The notes under the pieces are model-generated. The model was given only the letters and a program-made list of their open reading frames with translations. It did not search any database and was not told where the DNA came from. A DNA stretch of 25,509 bases from contig LPNZ01002260.1 of NCBI GenBank assembly GCA_001655205.1, positions 1 through 25,509 of the forward strand, read 5' to 3'. Below are positions 1 to 10,586 of this stretch, piece by piece. The DNA comes from Lenisia limosa. Lineage: Eukaryota; Breviatea. Position numbers and translations under genes: made by a program. Each line of letters begins with the position of its first letter. Within the stretch, counting starts at the first letter, position 1.

Positions 1-78
1 CAGTGTCTCCTCGGTTCGCCCAGTCCAGCAGGTCAGCAATCTTCTTCATTCCAAACTTCACCTTCACAATTGTGCAAT
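1..78 (-). CDS. partial exon of an unidentified gene (runs off left edge)
   Basis: On the minus strand a splice acceptor (pyrimidine-poor, ending ATAG at 81-79) is followed by an open frame reading DCTIVKVKFGMKKIADLLDW and then ANRGDT up to the window edge. The peptide looks like real coding sequence: mixed hydrophobic and charged residues, no low complexity, and GC content well above the flanking spacer. No start codon is visible and the upstream exon was not found, so the gene extends left and possibly has a 5' exon to the right. I do not recognise the family. The reading frame could be fortuitous because only 26 codons are visible. Confidence 0.35.
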
Positions 79-1548
79 CTATGTCCCTTTCACAAAAGTG
101 GCATCATCTCTCACTTGAGCCCAATTTCAAATGACTCAAGACCAAATGGTTTGCGAATGCTTGCTTGGAGCAACACTCTGATTCACTCAACAAAAGCTGA
201 ACAGATACAGTCAACAAACAGTAGCAGGTCACGTGGACGAGCAAAACAACTTCAACCAGAAAAGCCCATCTCTATTCATTGCTGAACGAGCCTTGCTTGC
301 CTGGTTATATCCGGTCCCAGCACAAGGCTAATATAGAATAGGCGGTGGGCGGAAATTGGACCCACTATCACATGACCTTCTTCCCATTCCCATTCCCCAT
401 ACATCTTCTCCTGAACATCTTCACAATGTGGCATCTTTATCCCTCTCACAACGTGGCATCTTTATCCCTCATCACATCACATCCAGATTGCGACCATCTA
501 TAATGTAAGGGTTGTTTTTTGATTCCATCAGTTGAGTGAATACACTGAAACAAAGTGCTCAACTGAGCCTCGAATCATATCAACCAACGCAACCCCGCCC
601 ACTGCTGACCTAGGCAAATACTGTTGGTTCGAAGGCTTGGGTGCAGGATTTGGCGCGTGCTGGAGTTGTGATTGTTGAGTTGAATGGGATAAAGTGGACA
701 TTTGCTAAAAATAAACAAAATAGTCAAAAGAGAGAGCTTACAGAATCCATAGGCGCACCCGCTGTGTGGTTGCCCATCTCAAACATTCAGTCACAACTGT
801 GCTGTGCTCATAATTCATAAACATTCAGTAAACTGCGGTTTCTGATGTTTGGTTTGGGGAGGGAGCAACACAAGAAGGTGAACATCAAGAACTGAGTGCA
901 AAACCAAAAAGTACGAAAGGAGGACATCTTCCTTCCTTCTCCTCCATAAGTCGTGCCATTATTTCATTTTTGGTTACGGTTTGCATTGCAAGCATTCCGC
1001 CAATTTCCAATTTCATTTGTTTCTGCTGGTTTCATGCCAATGGCATCAAATTAATCTGGGGGTATATTCACCCCGGGCTTTAGAGAATCCAGTCGAGGCG
1101 ACCAGATCATCCAAAGATCATCAGTGCTTGCAAAATGTACTGAAAGTGGGAAATTGGAAGGAAAGGAGAGTTGGAGGAGAGAGTCATTGACTGAAAAGCT
1201 GAAAAGGTTTGAATGGTATTTCCTCATAAATGATCACATTCACCCTGACCTTCTCAGAGAGAGGTGCCCGATAGTTACACACAAATACACAATTACATAT
1301 AACTTGATAAGATGAGTTCGTTTTATTTCTTGTATCTTGATCTTCTTCATACACGTATTCTTCCTTTTTCTCTGCTCTTCTGGGGTGCAGAGCTTAATAT
1401 TTCAGTATATTAGATTTCTTAATAGACAGCTTCAAAAAAATGTTAAACATTTTAAACAGCTTTAGCTCCAAAATAGTCATAAATAGCGGTAACTCCTGCT
1501 GTGACATTGTTGTAATGTGGTTTTGATCTATGTAGGTATTTTACTAGA
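79..1548. other. spacer with no confident gene
   Basis: About 1.5 kb with only short unsupported ORFs. It holds the 25-bp direct duplication at 421-470 and pyrimidine-rich CCATTCCC-type runs near 380-410. Some of it may be an intron or 5' region of the minus-strand gene entering at 1-78, or upstream exons of the small plus-strand ORF at 1549. I could not find a convincing chain of exons for either. Confidence 0.4.
421..470. repeat. 25-bp tandem direct repeat, two copies
   Basis: Two adjacent 25-bp units (421-445 and 446-470) differ at one base only (aatgtgg versus aacgtgg). A more diverged relative with the same CACAA..GTGGCATC..CTC pattern lies at about 92-114. It is a local duplication in non-coding sequence, with no evidence for a function. 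Confidence 0.85.
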
Positions 1549-1737
1549 ATGGATGAGGATGTGAAAGCAAAGAGAAAGAAGAGATATTTGAAGAAGAAGG
1601 CAGAAGAGAGGAGGAAGTTAATTAAGATGGAGAAGTTGAATAAGAAGAAAAGGCAGAAGCAAAGAAGAAAGAAGAATGATGAGGACTTCAATGTATTATT
1701 GAAGGAAGAGTTGCCAGTCTTAGACTTAGAATTATAA
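1549..1737 (+). CDS. Lys/Arg/Glu-rich small ORF, possibly a terminal exon
   Basis: Sixty-two codons from ATG to TAA encode an extremely charged peptide: KRKKRYLKKKAEERRK near the start, a second basic cluster KKKRQKQRRKKN, then an acidic and hydrophobic end (NDEDFNVLLKEELPVLDLEL). Two possible acceptors (TGTAG at 1535 and ACTAG at 1547) sit just upstream. The frame stays open back to the first, so this may be the last exon of a longer gene rather than a stand-alone micro-protein. Basic coiled tails of this kind are common at the ends of nucleolar and RNA-binding proteins, but no family can be named. The purine-rich sequence could also give an open frame by chance. Confidence 0.3.
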   Translation: MDEDVKAKRKKRYLKKKAEERRKLIKMEKLNKKKRQKQRRKKNDEDFNVLLKEELPVLDLEL

Positions 1738-1798
1738 TTATGAATATTAGAAGGGTTGATTTTGCTGATTGGTCTCAAGATGAATGATAGATATGAGG

Positions 1799-1890
1799 TA
1801 GTATAATTTATCATATTATACTGTATACATATTATATGATATAGTATATCATATATCGATATATATACTCTATATATAATACAGTATATT
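1799..1890. repeat. AT-rich palindromic TATCATA/TATGATA block
   Basis: A run of almost pure A/T built from TATCATA, TATGATA and TATATA words in both orientations, able to fold into imperfect hairpins. It lies between the plus-strand ORF ending at 1737 and the minus-strand IQ gene ending at 2172. The same word family recurs at other places in the window. Confidence 0.75.
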
Positions 1891-2161
1891 GAATGTTTGC
1901 TTGTTTCCAACTTCTCCCTTTGGGAACTGCTGGGTCACCCAATTATTAGCCTTATAACTCTGCGCACAGAGCTTTCTGTGTGACTATCCATTTCGTCTAG
2001 TCTTACAATTTATTCAGAACCCAATAATTTCAGAAAACTGTGATCGAAATGTCATCTCTTTTTGTTTCTTGAGGATTGTACAATGTGTAAAACACGCTCA
2101 TCAAGTTCCTGAAGGGAACTAAAACAATAAGCCTCAACACTGATAGATGGAGAAATTAGGC

Positions 2162-2167
2162 TTTATT
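2162..2167 (-). terminator. AATAAA polyadenylation signal of the IQ-motif gene
   Basis: The minus strand reads AATAAA only five bases after the proposed TGA stop (2174-2172), in the context GAGTTTAATAAAGCC. A signal this close to the stop implies a very short 3' UTR. It supports the placement of the gene's 3' end. Confidence 0.5.
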
Positions 2168-2171
2168 AAAC

Positions 2172-5100
2172 TCACTCTTGTAAATCCTCGCGAGTATTCA
2201 GGGCCAGGGTTACGTCAGCACTGACTGAATGAAGTTCTCGTCTATAAGTCAGAAAAGGTCAACAAAATTCATTAATCCTCATTGAATCTAGGATAAACAA
2301 GTTTACTTACCACTGGGTAAAAATAGCTATTGTATTCTGTTACTCTATAGTTCAGGATATTAATCTCCACTTTTTCTCCTCAAAATGGTAAGTACTAACT
2401 CAAAAATAATAATAATAATAATCTCTCAATGTATCAAACAATATTTGAATAAAATATTTTTTATGAATATTTGATAATTCAATCTCCCTAATGACTTTCG
2501 CTATTCCCTCAAACTGTAACTGAGACTTTAACAATCTCAGCTGAGGACCTGTCATATCTAATAACGATTGAAAGTCTCTATTTTCCTCAAAAGGGGACAC
2601 ACTGAGTGGTGAGAAGAAATTGTGAAGCCCACTTTATACAATCAGTTTGATTAGTCTCTAGTGAATGGTCTAAATCCTCCAGCGCGACTGCGTCGATTCC
2701 TAGCATTGTAAGTTCTCTTCCCAATAGGCTGATAATTGTATTTTACTTACTTTACCCTACCAGAGGACATTAATGATCGTGATGATGCATTGAGTTCACT
2801 TGAAGCGTAACATGAACGTGAAGCTGTGATAAGACACTCCAATTCCTCGCTTTCATCTTGAAGTATATTAGAGTTAGAGAAAAAGTTAACTTTATACTAG
2901 CTGAATAGAGAAAAGTCCCACCCACCATGTTGCTGTCGATATTTCCCCCAAAGTTCATCAAGGTCACAGGAGGGTTCAGACTCCAGCGGATCCATCATTT
3001 CTGGTGCCTGTGGGGATTACTATTCCATTCAAAAGTATATTTAGCTCAAACCTCTGGTATGATATCCTGAAGTTCCAAAACGTTGTCGTCAACAAGCCCA
3101 TCGCAGTCATACTGCATCCACGTTGGTACTGCCGCTGGAGGTGGCTCAAAAATAAACCTACTTCGGGCCGGGCTGGAGACTGACTCCACTGGCTCAGAGT
3201 CATCCAATATCAGAACATTTGCACTGAAAGGTGAATGCCATCATTTGACCACACATATTACACGATCTAATGTTGCTCACCTGTGATGTGAATAAGAATC
3301 ATGAGTGTTATTGCCGCCCGAAACACTATTGAAGCCAATAGTTGTATTATCGACAACCTAAATTTTGAAATGAAGTAACTGTCAAGAAAAACGACAAAGA
3401 AGGAGTGCTCCAATCAAGTAAATACATTCATGCTCCCTGTTGACCTCAGCACCGGCATCCATAGCTGTCCAGGCATGCCGCGCAGCAGCTGTGGCAGGCC
3501 GATCACACATATCCCTTGCACTCTGTCCCGTATGGAAGTGCAAACTGCTGTTCATGTAATTTCCAACTATCCAACCTGTGACTCCTGACTTGAGATCCAG
3601 CTGTTTTTGGTCTCATTGTGTGAAAGCTATTGGAAAGAAGTCGGGTCTGTGTTTGGCTCCCTAAGAGGTAAAACCCACAATTAAAACAGCTGGAAATAGA
3701 CATCTTACCCATTGTTTTTGGTCGATTCGGAAGACTCAATGATAGATAGTCCTCCAAAGATAGCGGATTATCTATTTCAAAATTTCCCTTACAAGATGAA
3801 GATCCCTTATTGAGTCAGTTACCGGAAAATAAGAATGGTGAGCCTTTCAGAAAATGAGAAAAACAATATAATATATAAAAAGAATATCAAGCAGAAGCAT
3901 CTTCCCCTTCACATCAATAAAAGGATATATTATAAAACAATTCAATTATTTTTTGCCTTAAAATTCCGAATAGAGCTTTCTGATTCATGATAAAAAATCA
4001 ATAAACATTTAGCACTAAAGTCCAACCTGTTTTGGTGATATAAAATTTGGAGAGTTCAATTGAGTCAATTCAGACAGATTAGCTGTTTCAATTTGATCTA
4101 AATCGTAAATATGCTCATGAAGGAGAAAGGGATAATCATTTACCTGGGTGTGGAGGTGAGGCTCGGCCACTTTTCATTTCAGCTTTACCCCAGATTGACG
4201 CAAGAGGGTCTTTTTCAGGATAATCTGAAGAATGATGAGGAAACTACATACTATCATATGATAAAGAAGCACATTATATGATACATTATGGGATACGTCA
4301 TATTTTTCATGTTCTCTATCATAGTGAAATTTCATTAAAACTTGCGATGCTTTTGGTGGTATGATGAGCAAACCAGGAGGTGACCCAAGATGACGAATAC
4401 TCATAGGAGTGGACAACGGACCTTGTAAAGCTTCAGAATTTCTAAAGAGTCAACGGTATATTGCCTGAACTATTCAAAGTTATTTTCACAGACTCACGAA
4501 TGAGAAGCTGTTTTTAGGTCTAAATGTGGAACATTAGTAGCACCAATTTCTAAAAAAATAATATAACCTCACTAGATCTTCAAGTTACAAAATGTTCAAC
4601 ACTCATGGTCAAATTTGCAGTCAAGCAAGAGTAATAAAACTTGTATCATATCTTTTACCCAGAGGTGTTCCACCTTTTGGTTGAGTGGCATTCCTTTGAG
4701 AAGTGGTGATAAACTCAACGTCACTGTAGAGCTCAAGTTCCAGGACACCTGGTGTTGCGGGAGGGGTGTCAAAAAGGTCATCATCAGCATCTTCCAGTAG
4801 TATTCGCGAGTTTACTTTGGTTCTCTCAACCCACGATCGGTAGAACTGTTGTATCTTCACAGCTGAAGCTGGGGTGTGAGGACAAAGATGTCAAACACTT
4901 GTTTACAAAGATAATAGAGAATGGCATAAATCAAAGCCTCTTACAATACTCGAGACGATCTTGACTTTTGGAGACCACATTTTTTACCTCCAACTCATTC
5001 TAAATCCATTAACCAAAATCTGAACACGAAATATATATAGTATACTATCATATATGATATCATTATATCATAGAATATAATTATATCTATATACTTTATA

Positions 5101-6062
5101 TCATACTGTATATCTATATATATCCTATCATATACTATGTAGACGGTGTAGCTTGCTTGTCGCCCTCCAACTACGGAAGTGGATTTTATTAAAAAAGAGG
5201 AGACCACAGATTGATTTTTGAATAAAACACTACAGGATATAAGATATTATGAAAAGGTTAAAATCTAAAGACTTTACCTGTATCTATCGCATCAATAGCC
5301 CTCTAGTATTGTAATACATACATAGTATATACATATGATATATATGCAGAGTATATGATATGTTTATATAATATGTATGTATACATCTATACATATCATA
5401 TATAATACCTCTTCAAAAGACTCTCCCTAGATTCCTCTAAGAATTCTTTGCAAAAAATCCATCAAAAATACCTCAATTTCTGAAGCTTTGAGAATATTGT
5501 TGGTAGAGGTCACATTTTCAAGCCCAAGTGCAACCCGATGCAATTCCGACTCCTAAGAATCAAGATGAGTTAACTCAAAAAGTTGAGATGTGAAAAAAAA
5601 CAAGGTGCTGTAATTTGCTTATGATATTTCATATGTATAAGTTGCCAACCTCAAGCTGTTCAAAGAGCAAATTGAAATACTCCTTCCGTCCAAGATACCC
5701 TCTCCATTGCTCTAAAAAATGAAGAAGAAGAAATTCTACTTACTTTGGATCGTTAAAGCCGCGTTGTTTTCTAAAGACGGCTCAAACTAAAACAAGTTAA
5801 GTAATAAAGGGGTGGTGTCATTCAATGAAGGGAACCAGTCCTACTGATATATTGGGGTGGAGAATATGTTGAAATCGTTTCTGCTGTTCCACTTCCAGAT
5901 CTTCCAAGCTCTTGTGAGGAAGGTCGTAGAGTTTGTCATACTTACCTAATAACAGTAACCACCATTGAGATTTCTCAGAACTCATAACCTCATATCCTTT
6001 ATGAAACAGCTTATGAAGAAAGATTGCCTGAATTTACCTTCCTCAGCAAAAGGAGAGTCCAT
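2172..6062 (-). CDS. multi-exon IQ-motif coiled-coil protein, family unknown
   Basis: The start at 6062 (MDSPFAEE) is followed by exons at about 5945-5845, 5786-5744, 5711-5650, 5552-5472, 4999-4945, 4868-4659, 4549-4498 and 4441-4374, whose splice phases agree. The junction 5744/5711 creates a textbook IQ motif, IQKQWRGYLGRKEY. A second, IQQFYRSWVERTK, lies in exon 4868-4659 and is followed by the acidic LLEDADDDLFDTPPATP. IQ motifs usually bind calmodulin or myosin-type light chains, so a Ca2+-linked cytoskeletal or ciliary scaffold is possible but unproven. Glu/Lys-rich segments around the first motif look coiled-coil. Ser/Pro-rich, probably disordered exons continue down to about 2400; two with clear sense are near 3228-3050 and 3000-2910. 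The last exon probably ends in NTREDLQE at 2172. Small exons between 5434 and 5130 and the chain below 2760 are uncertain, and two genes cannot be excluded. Confidence 0.6.
4240..4330. repeat. short TATCATATGATA-rich intronic stretch
   Basis: AT-rich sequence with TATCATATGATA and ATTATATGATACATTATG words inside an intron of the IQ gene. It is a weaker member of the dispersed palindromic AT family. Confidence 0.45.
5030..5145. repeat. AT-rich palindromic block in an intron of the IQ gene
   Basis: Dense TATCATA/TATGATA words (for example ACTATCATATATGATATCAT) over roughly 115 bp, with almost no G or C. The block lies between the exon at 4999-4945 and a doubtful small exon near 5166-5130. Confidence 0.75.
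5310..5408. repeat. second AT-rich palindromic block in the IQ gene
   Basis: Another run of TACATATGATATATATG and CATATCATATATAATA words, again intronic, directly downstream (minus strand) of the exon ending at 5409. The donor GTATTATATATG is itself part of the block. Confidence 0.7.
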
Positions 6063-6605
6063 TCTTTCGATGTAGTCTCCTCTCAGCCAATCAACAAGTT
6101 AAAAAAACTGACAGAAATGGTTGTCTACATGGTTGCTGAGCACGGCTATCCTGTGTGAAATTAACATTTTGCTTGGAAAGAATTAGAAGTAACATTCCAA
6201 AATAATCCTTCCATTGTTATCCCACCTGAAGGCAAATAATCCAATGAAATGAGTCTGTTGAGCTGAAACTGCTCGGGTTATAAATATAGTTGGTTGGTGA
6301 TGTTGCACTGATGCATACGTTGCTAATGAAGTGTCCTTTCTCGTCTGCTTGTGTTTGGGGGGGCGGGCGGGCAGGGGCGGCAGGGGAAGCAGGCCCAAAG
6401 CCTGCGACCACATATAATCGCCCCTCCATGTATGTTTTGGGGAATGCCCCAAAATTCTATCTACTACCCCATGGTGGGTGTTGTTTTTAATTTTCGTTTC
6501 GCACCTTCTAACCACACTCTAACGAACTCATAACCACTCGTAACATCCAAACTTCTCCAACAACTCCAGTAATTGCAAGGAAGAAGTGTACTTGGGCAAT
6601 TTAAG
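6063..6605. promoter_or_regulatory. divergent intergenic region between IQ gene and STT3
   Basis: This 543-bp spacer separates two start codons facing away from each other, so it must carry both promoters. It includes an unusually GC-rich tract on the plus strand at about 6355-6405 (G-runs with GGGCGGGCGGGCAGGGG character), which stands out from the AT-rich surroundings. ORFs across it are strand-symmetric by-products of this composition. No TATA box or other core element can be assigned with confidence. Confidence 0.5.
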
Positions 6606-9600
6606 ATGGATTTAACCAGACCGTTGGTTAAATACAGCATTCTTTTGCTACTTGCTGTTTTAGGTGGGTTTAGTCTTGCAGAAGAATTTATTATTTAGCG
6701 TTTTCTGTCAGGCAGTTCTCAGTTATTCGTTTTGAGGTCGTTATTCATGAATTTGATCCGTAAGAGAGGCTAATCGGCTGACAAGACTCCATTCTTGCGT
6801 TTTTTTTTCCTTTCCCCAAATTTTTCTGACTGTCTCAAGCTACTTCAACTACCGCTCAACCGCTTACCTCATCAAACACGGATTTTACTCATTCCTGAAC
6901 TGGTTTGACTCAGAATCATGGTATCCTCTGGGTCGCATCGTTGGCTCAACAGTGTTCCCTGGTATTATGTGGACTGCCGCCGCCTTTTACCATGTCCTTG
7001 ACGCACTTAATTTGACTCTTACCCCAGTCGAGATTTGTGGGTTTGAATTGATTCAGCGTTTCAATATGTGTGTCTTTCATCGTAACTTTCACCAGGCGTG
7101 TTTCTGGCACCCTTCTTTGCTGGCCTGACCAGTTTTGCCACTTTCCTCTTGACTAGAGAGATGCACGGTTCTGATGGCGAGGGTCTCTTTGCTGCTGCCT
7201 TCATGGCGTTTGTTCCAGGTATCCCGACACATAATATTTCACTCATAGCTTGTTGGTACTAATGCTCCAGGCTATATCTCAAGATCAGTTGCTGGTTCCT
7301 ATGATAACGAAGGTGTTGCCATTTTTGCCCTGATCTTCACGTTCTACCTATGGGTATGTTGCATCGCTGCTTTTCTCGTGTTTAATAATTTTTGATTCTT
7401 CAATTATTGAGTTTCCACCCCCAAGTCGTTTTACCTTTAGGTTCGTGCTGTGCGCAAGGGCACCATTTTAAGTGCTGTCTTCGCTGCCATTGCCTACTTC
7501 TACATGGTGGCTGCCTGGTGGGTGTTTTCCTTCTCATGCTCTCCTTCATGCTCTTTCAACTCTGTTTTTCATCCATCAGGGGTGGATACATTTTCATCAT
7601 CAACCTTGTTCCTCTCTACGTTATGACTATGATTGTTACCGGCCGATTCTCATCTCGCCTCTACGTTGCTTATTCCGTCTTCTTCACTGTAAGATTCGGA
7701 GAACAGTGTACTATCAATTTTGGCTAAGCCGAAGTACATTTAGGAAAGAAACCGACCGTAACCTGAGAGATTTATATTATAATACATTATAATCAGCAGT
7801 TAAAGAATGATGTGTTATCGTAACATGATAACCTTTTCTCACCCGCTCAAGGTTGGATCCTTCCTTGCTATGCAAATTACTTTTGTCGGCTACAACCAAG
7901 TTCAAACTTCGGAGCATATGGCTGCTATTGGTGAGCTTTTAACTCTGTTTGTTCATTTGTTTCTTCTTATATATCTTTCTTATTCATCTAGGAACGTTTA
8001 TTTTTGTGCAGCTTCTGGCTGCCTTTAAGCTCGGTCGTTTCTTCTTTACTGATGATGTGTCATACCTGAGGTCTGTTCAGATCATTTCTTAGTTTTTTTT
8101 CCTCCTCTTTACTATGTCATCTATATTCTGCTGTTTCATCTTTGGCCTGACCGAACCCTTTAGATTTGTCAAGGCTATTGCCACTGTTTTGGCTGTCCTT
8201 GTGACTGGTGCTATTACTGTGGCTTCTGCAACTGGTTTGTGGAGAAAAGGCACTTCTCTGTTTAGATTTGATTTATTTTTTTTGTTTAGGTTACATTTCT
8301 CCCTTCAGTGGCCGTTTCTACTCTCTCCTTGATCCCACTCACGCCAAGGGTAGGTATTTATCATGGGTGGATATTTGAGGAAACAAGGCTATCAATTTTT
8401 AGCTGTCATTTCCTTAACGTCATCATAGACCATGTGCCAATTATTGCCTCAATCTCCGAGCACCAGCCCACTGCTTGGTCTTCTTATGTCTTCGATCTCC
8501 ACATGTTGACCTTTCTCCTGCCTGCCGGCCTCTACTACTGCTTCAAAAACCTCAATGATTCGAACATCTTTGTCATCCTCTATGCCACTACCATTGTCTA
8601 CTTCTCTGTATGGGGTTAAATGAATAGAAGGGACGAGTCTCTTCTTTCAAAGATATAATATGGTATTGTTCGGTCAGCAAAAGTGGAATTGACCTTTCAG
8701 GGAGTGATGGTGCGCCTTATGCTTGTATTGGCCCCTGTGGCCAGTATCATGGGTGGTGTTGCTGTGTCTCAGATCTTCAAGGCCCATATCCCCAACCTAA
8801 TTATGTCAGAAGGACAGAAGGTAACTGGGTTTTCAATACTCTGGTGCAGATTGCGCTAACAAGAGTCTCACTTTACTTTAGGAAGAGAAAGATATGTCTG
8901 GAAAGAGCAAAGCCAAAAAAGCTGCTGCTGAAGAAGTCAAAGAGTTGTCTAGCCAGGTGTGTCCCCCCCCCCCCNNNNNNNNNNNNNNNNNNNNNNNNNN
9001 NNNNNNNNNNNNNNNNNNNNNNNNNNNNNNNNNNNNNNNNNNNNNNNCCTGCAGAGACGTCTCTACTCCATTGTCATTGTTGGCGGTATGGCGCTCCTTC
9101 TCTTCATGTTTGTCTCCCACAGTGTCTGGGTCACTAGTGAGGCTTATTCATCTCCCAGTATTATCCTTTCTGCTAAACAGGTTAGTTAAATGGCAATCAA
9201 CCTTATTTTGGAATCCATAATTGTTTGGAATCACCTTCCAGCCTGATGGCTCGCGAGTGATCTTCGATGACTTCCGTGAGGCCTACTATTGGATCAGAGA
9301 CAACACTAAACAAGATGTGTGAGGGAGTAGTAGTAGCCTTTGTTTGTTATTCAACATTCATCAACAAGAACAAGACCTCCTCGTTGACGTTTTAGGCCAA
9401 GGTTATGTCTTGGTGGGACTATGGGTATCAAATGGCTGAACTTGCTAACAGAACCACGATTGTGGACAACAACACTTGGAACAACACCCACATTGCGACT
9501 GTGGGCAAGGCCTTCGCTCTCAATGAAGAAGGTGCCGCCGAGATCCTGAGGGACCTTGATGTTGATTATGGTAAGGGGGGGGGGGGCGTCAATTTTCTCA

Positions 9601-10487
9601 AATAATTTTTTTTTGAATCTACCATAATTTTTTTAGTTCTTGTTCTTTTTGGTGGAATGTCAGGATACGCAAGTGATGATATCAATAAGTTTCTCTGGAT
9701 GGTCCGTATTGCTGGCGGCGTTGATCCTGCCATCAAAGAGGCGGATTACTACAGCAATGGACAGTTTAGGTGAGGCTTAGCTTTTTGGCCTTTTTTTTTA
9801 ATTCATTGATTCTTGCTTATTCAATAGAGTTGACGCGAACGCTTCAAAGACAATGAAGGAGTCTGTCATGTACAAGCTCTGTTACTATCGTTTCGGTGAA
9901 CAACGCACCGATCACAGTAGGAACGGCGTAGGATATATTATAATATATAATATTGAGATAGTATATATTACTTATATCATGTGATATCATGTTTTCTAGT
10001 TTAAAGGGTATAGTATCATATACTAATATTACTATTTAAAAAAATATATAATACATATGATAATATTAGTTTATCATATCATATCAGAGTATTTTTTTAT
10101 TTTTTTTTTAGTGCCCTCCTGAACAACTCTAGGAATGCCAGCCGGTTATGATCGCGTTCGTCACGTGGAAGTTGGAGACAAGAACATCAAGGTTGGGGTT
10201 TTTGAAGACATGTTTAGTTCTCACATATGAAAATGACCCAAAAATAAAGATGGTGTGCGTGTAAATACAATTATTAACTGTCCGAGAGGACTTGTTGCGG
10301 AATAACTCCTCTAGCTCAAATACTTTGAAGAGGCCTATACTTCTCGTCACTGGCTCTCGAGGGTTTTCAAGGTTGGCTTAGCTTCTCCAGTCCAAGTGAT
10401 AGATTATTGAGATTTGGTTGCTTGTTTGTTATTCTGAATCTTATAACCCAGGTGAGAAGAGACCTTCTTCCTCCTCGTGATGACTAA
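6606..10487 (+). CDS. STT3: dolichyl-diphosphooligosaccharide-protein glycosyltransferase subunit STT3, complete
   Basis: Catalytic subunit of the ER oligosaccharyltransferase, which transfers the dolichol-linked glycan to Asn in N-X-S/T sequons. I place 22 exons: 6606-6663, 6699-6759, 6840-7036, 7096-7218, 7271-7353, 7441-7517, 7580-7688, 7852-7930, 7992-8070, 8164-8234, 8290-8349, 8429-8607, 8701-8820, 8882-8956, 9055-9180, 9242-9316, 9396-9570, 9637-9769, 9828-9916, 10133-10191, 10315-10371, 10452-10487. All phases close and give 706 aa, the usual STT3 length. Visible motifs: EFDPYFNYR with the metal-binding Asp (about residue 39), the luminal loop motif [12 protein letters not shown], the sequon-recognition motif SWWDYG (about 529-534), the DK-type motif [12 protein letters not shown], and NNTWNNTH, a conserved self-glycosylation site. 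Multiple hydrophobic segments fill the N-terminal two thirds. The first intron is only 35 nt. The gap at 8975-9047 lies inside intron 14 and costs no coding sequence. Confidence 0.97.
8975..9047. other. assembly gap (N) in STT3 intron 14
   Basis: The run of N directly follows a long C-run just after the donor GTGTGT. The flanking exons join in frame, so only intron sequence is missing. Confidence 0.95.
9935..10090. repeat. AT-rich palindromic block in STT3 intron 19
   Basis: This intron (9917-10132) is 216 bp, longer than most others in the gene. It consists largely of TATATTATAATATATAATA and TCATGTGATATCATG-type words followed by a poly-T tract before the acceptor. It belongs to the same word family as the blocks at 1799, 5030, 16085 and 25390. 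Confidence 0.75.
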
Positions 10488-10586
10488 TAACTTCCTGGTA
10501 ATAAATTTGTACATCAAATCCCCGAGTTGAGTATGATAATATGTTTGATGCATTGAGATAATAATGATAAACCTGATAGAAATAGA
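10488..10586. other. tail-to-tail intergenic junction
   Basis: Only 99 bp separate the STT3 stop from the stop of the convergent Moco-sulfurase-like gene, so the two 3' UTRs must be very short or overlap. An AATAAA for STT3 lies at 10500-10505. No canonical signal for the minus-strand gene is visible. Confidence 0.7.
10500..10505 (+). terminator. AATAAA polyadenylation signal of STT3
   Basis: AATAAA begins 13 bases after the TAA stop of STT3 (10485-10487). Like the signal of the IQ gene it is very near the stop codon. Confidence 0.55.

Noticed and set aside
450-530. Minus-strand frame starting MESKNNPYIIDGRNLDVM
   Set aside because: It closes after 18 codons, runs into the tandem repeat and has no donor that extends it to the 1-78 exon in phase.
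1452-1910. 152-codon minus-strand open frame
   Set aside because: It runs through the AT palindromic block and is the reverse complement of the Lys-rich ORF; the peptide is Ile/Tyr/Phe low complexity.
6183-6533. Overlapping open frames on both strands in the GC-rich tract
   Set aside because: Gly/Ala/Pro-rich frames on both strands arise from G-run composition; no motif and no splice support.
7392-7792. Two overlapping plus-strand frames in the STT3 region
   Set aside because: They read STT3 exons in the wrong frame or through introns; the homology-based model explains the sequence.
8844-9220. Open frames crossing the N run
   Set aside because: They exist only because N codons are read as X; the region is STT3 exons 14-15 and the intron between them.
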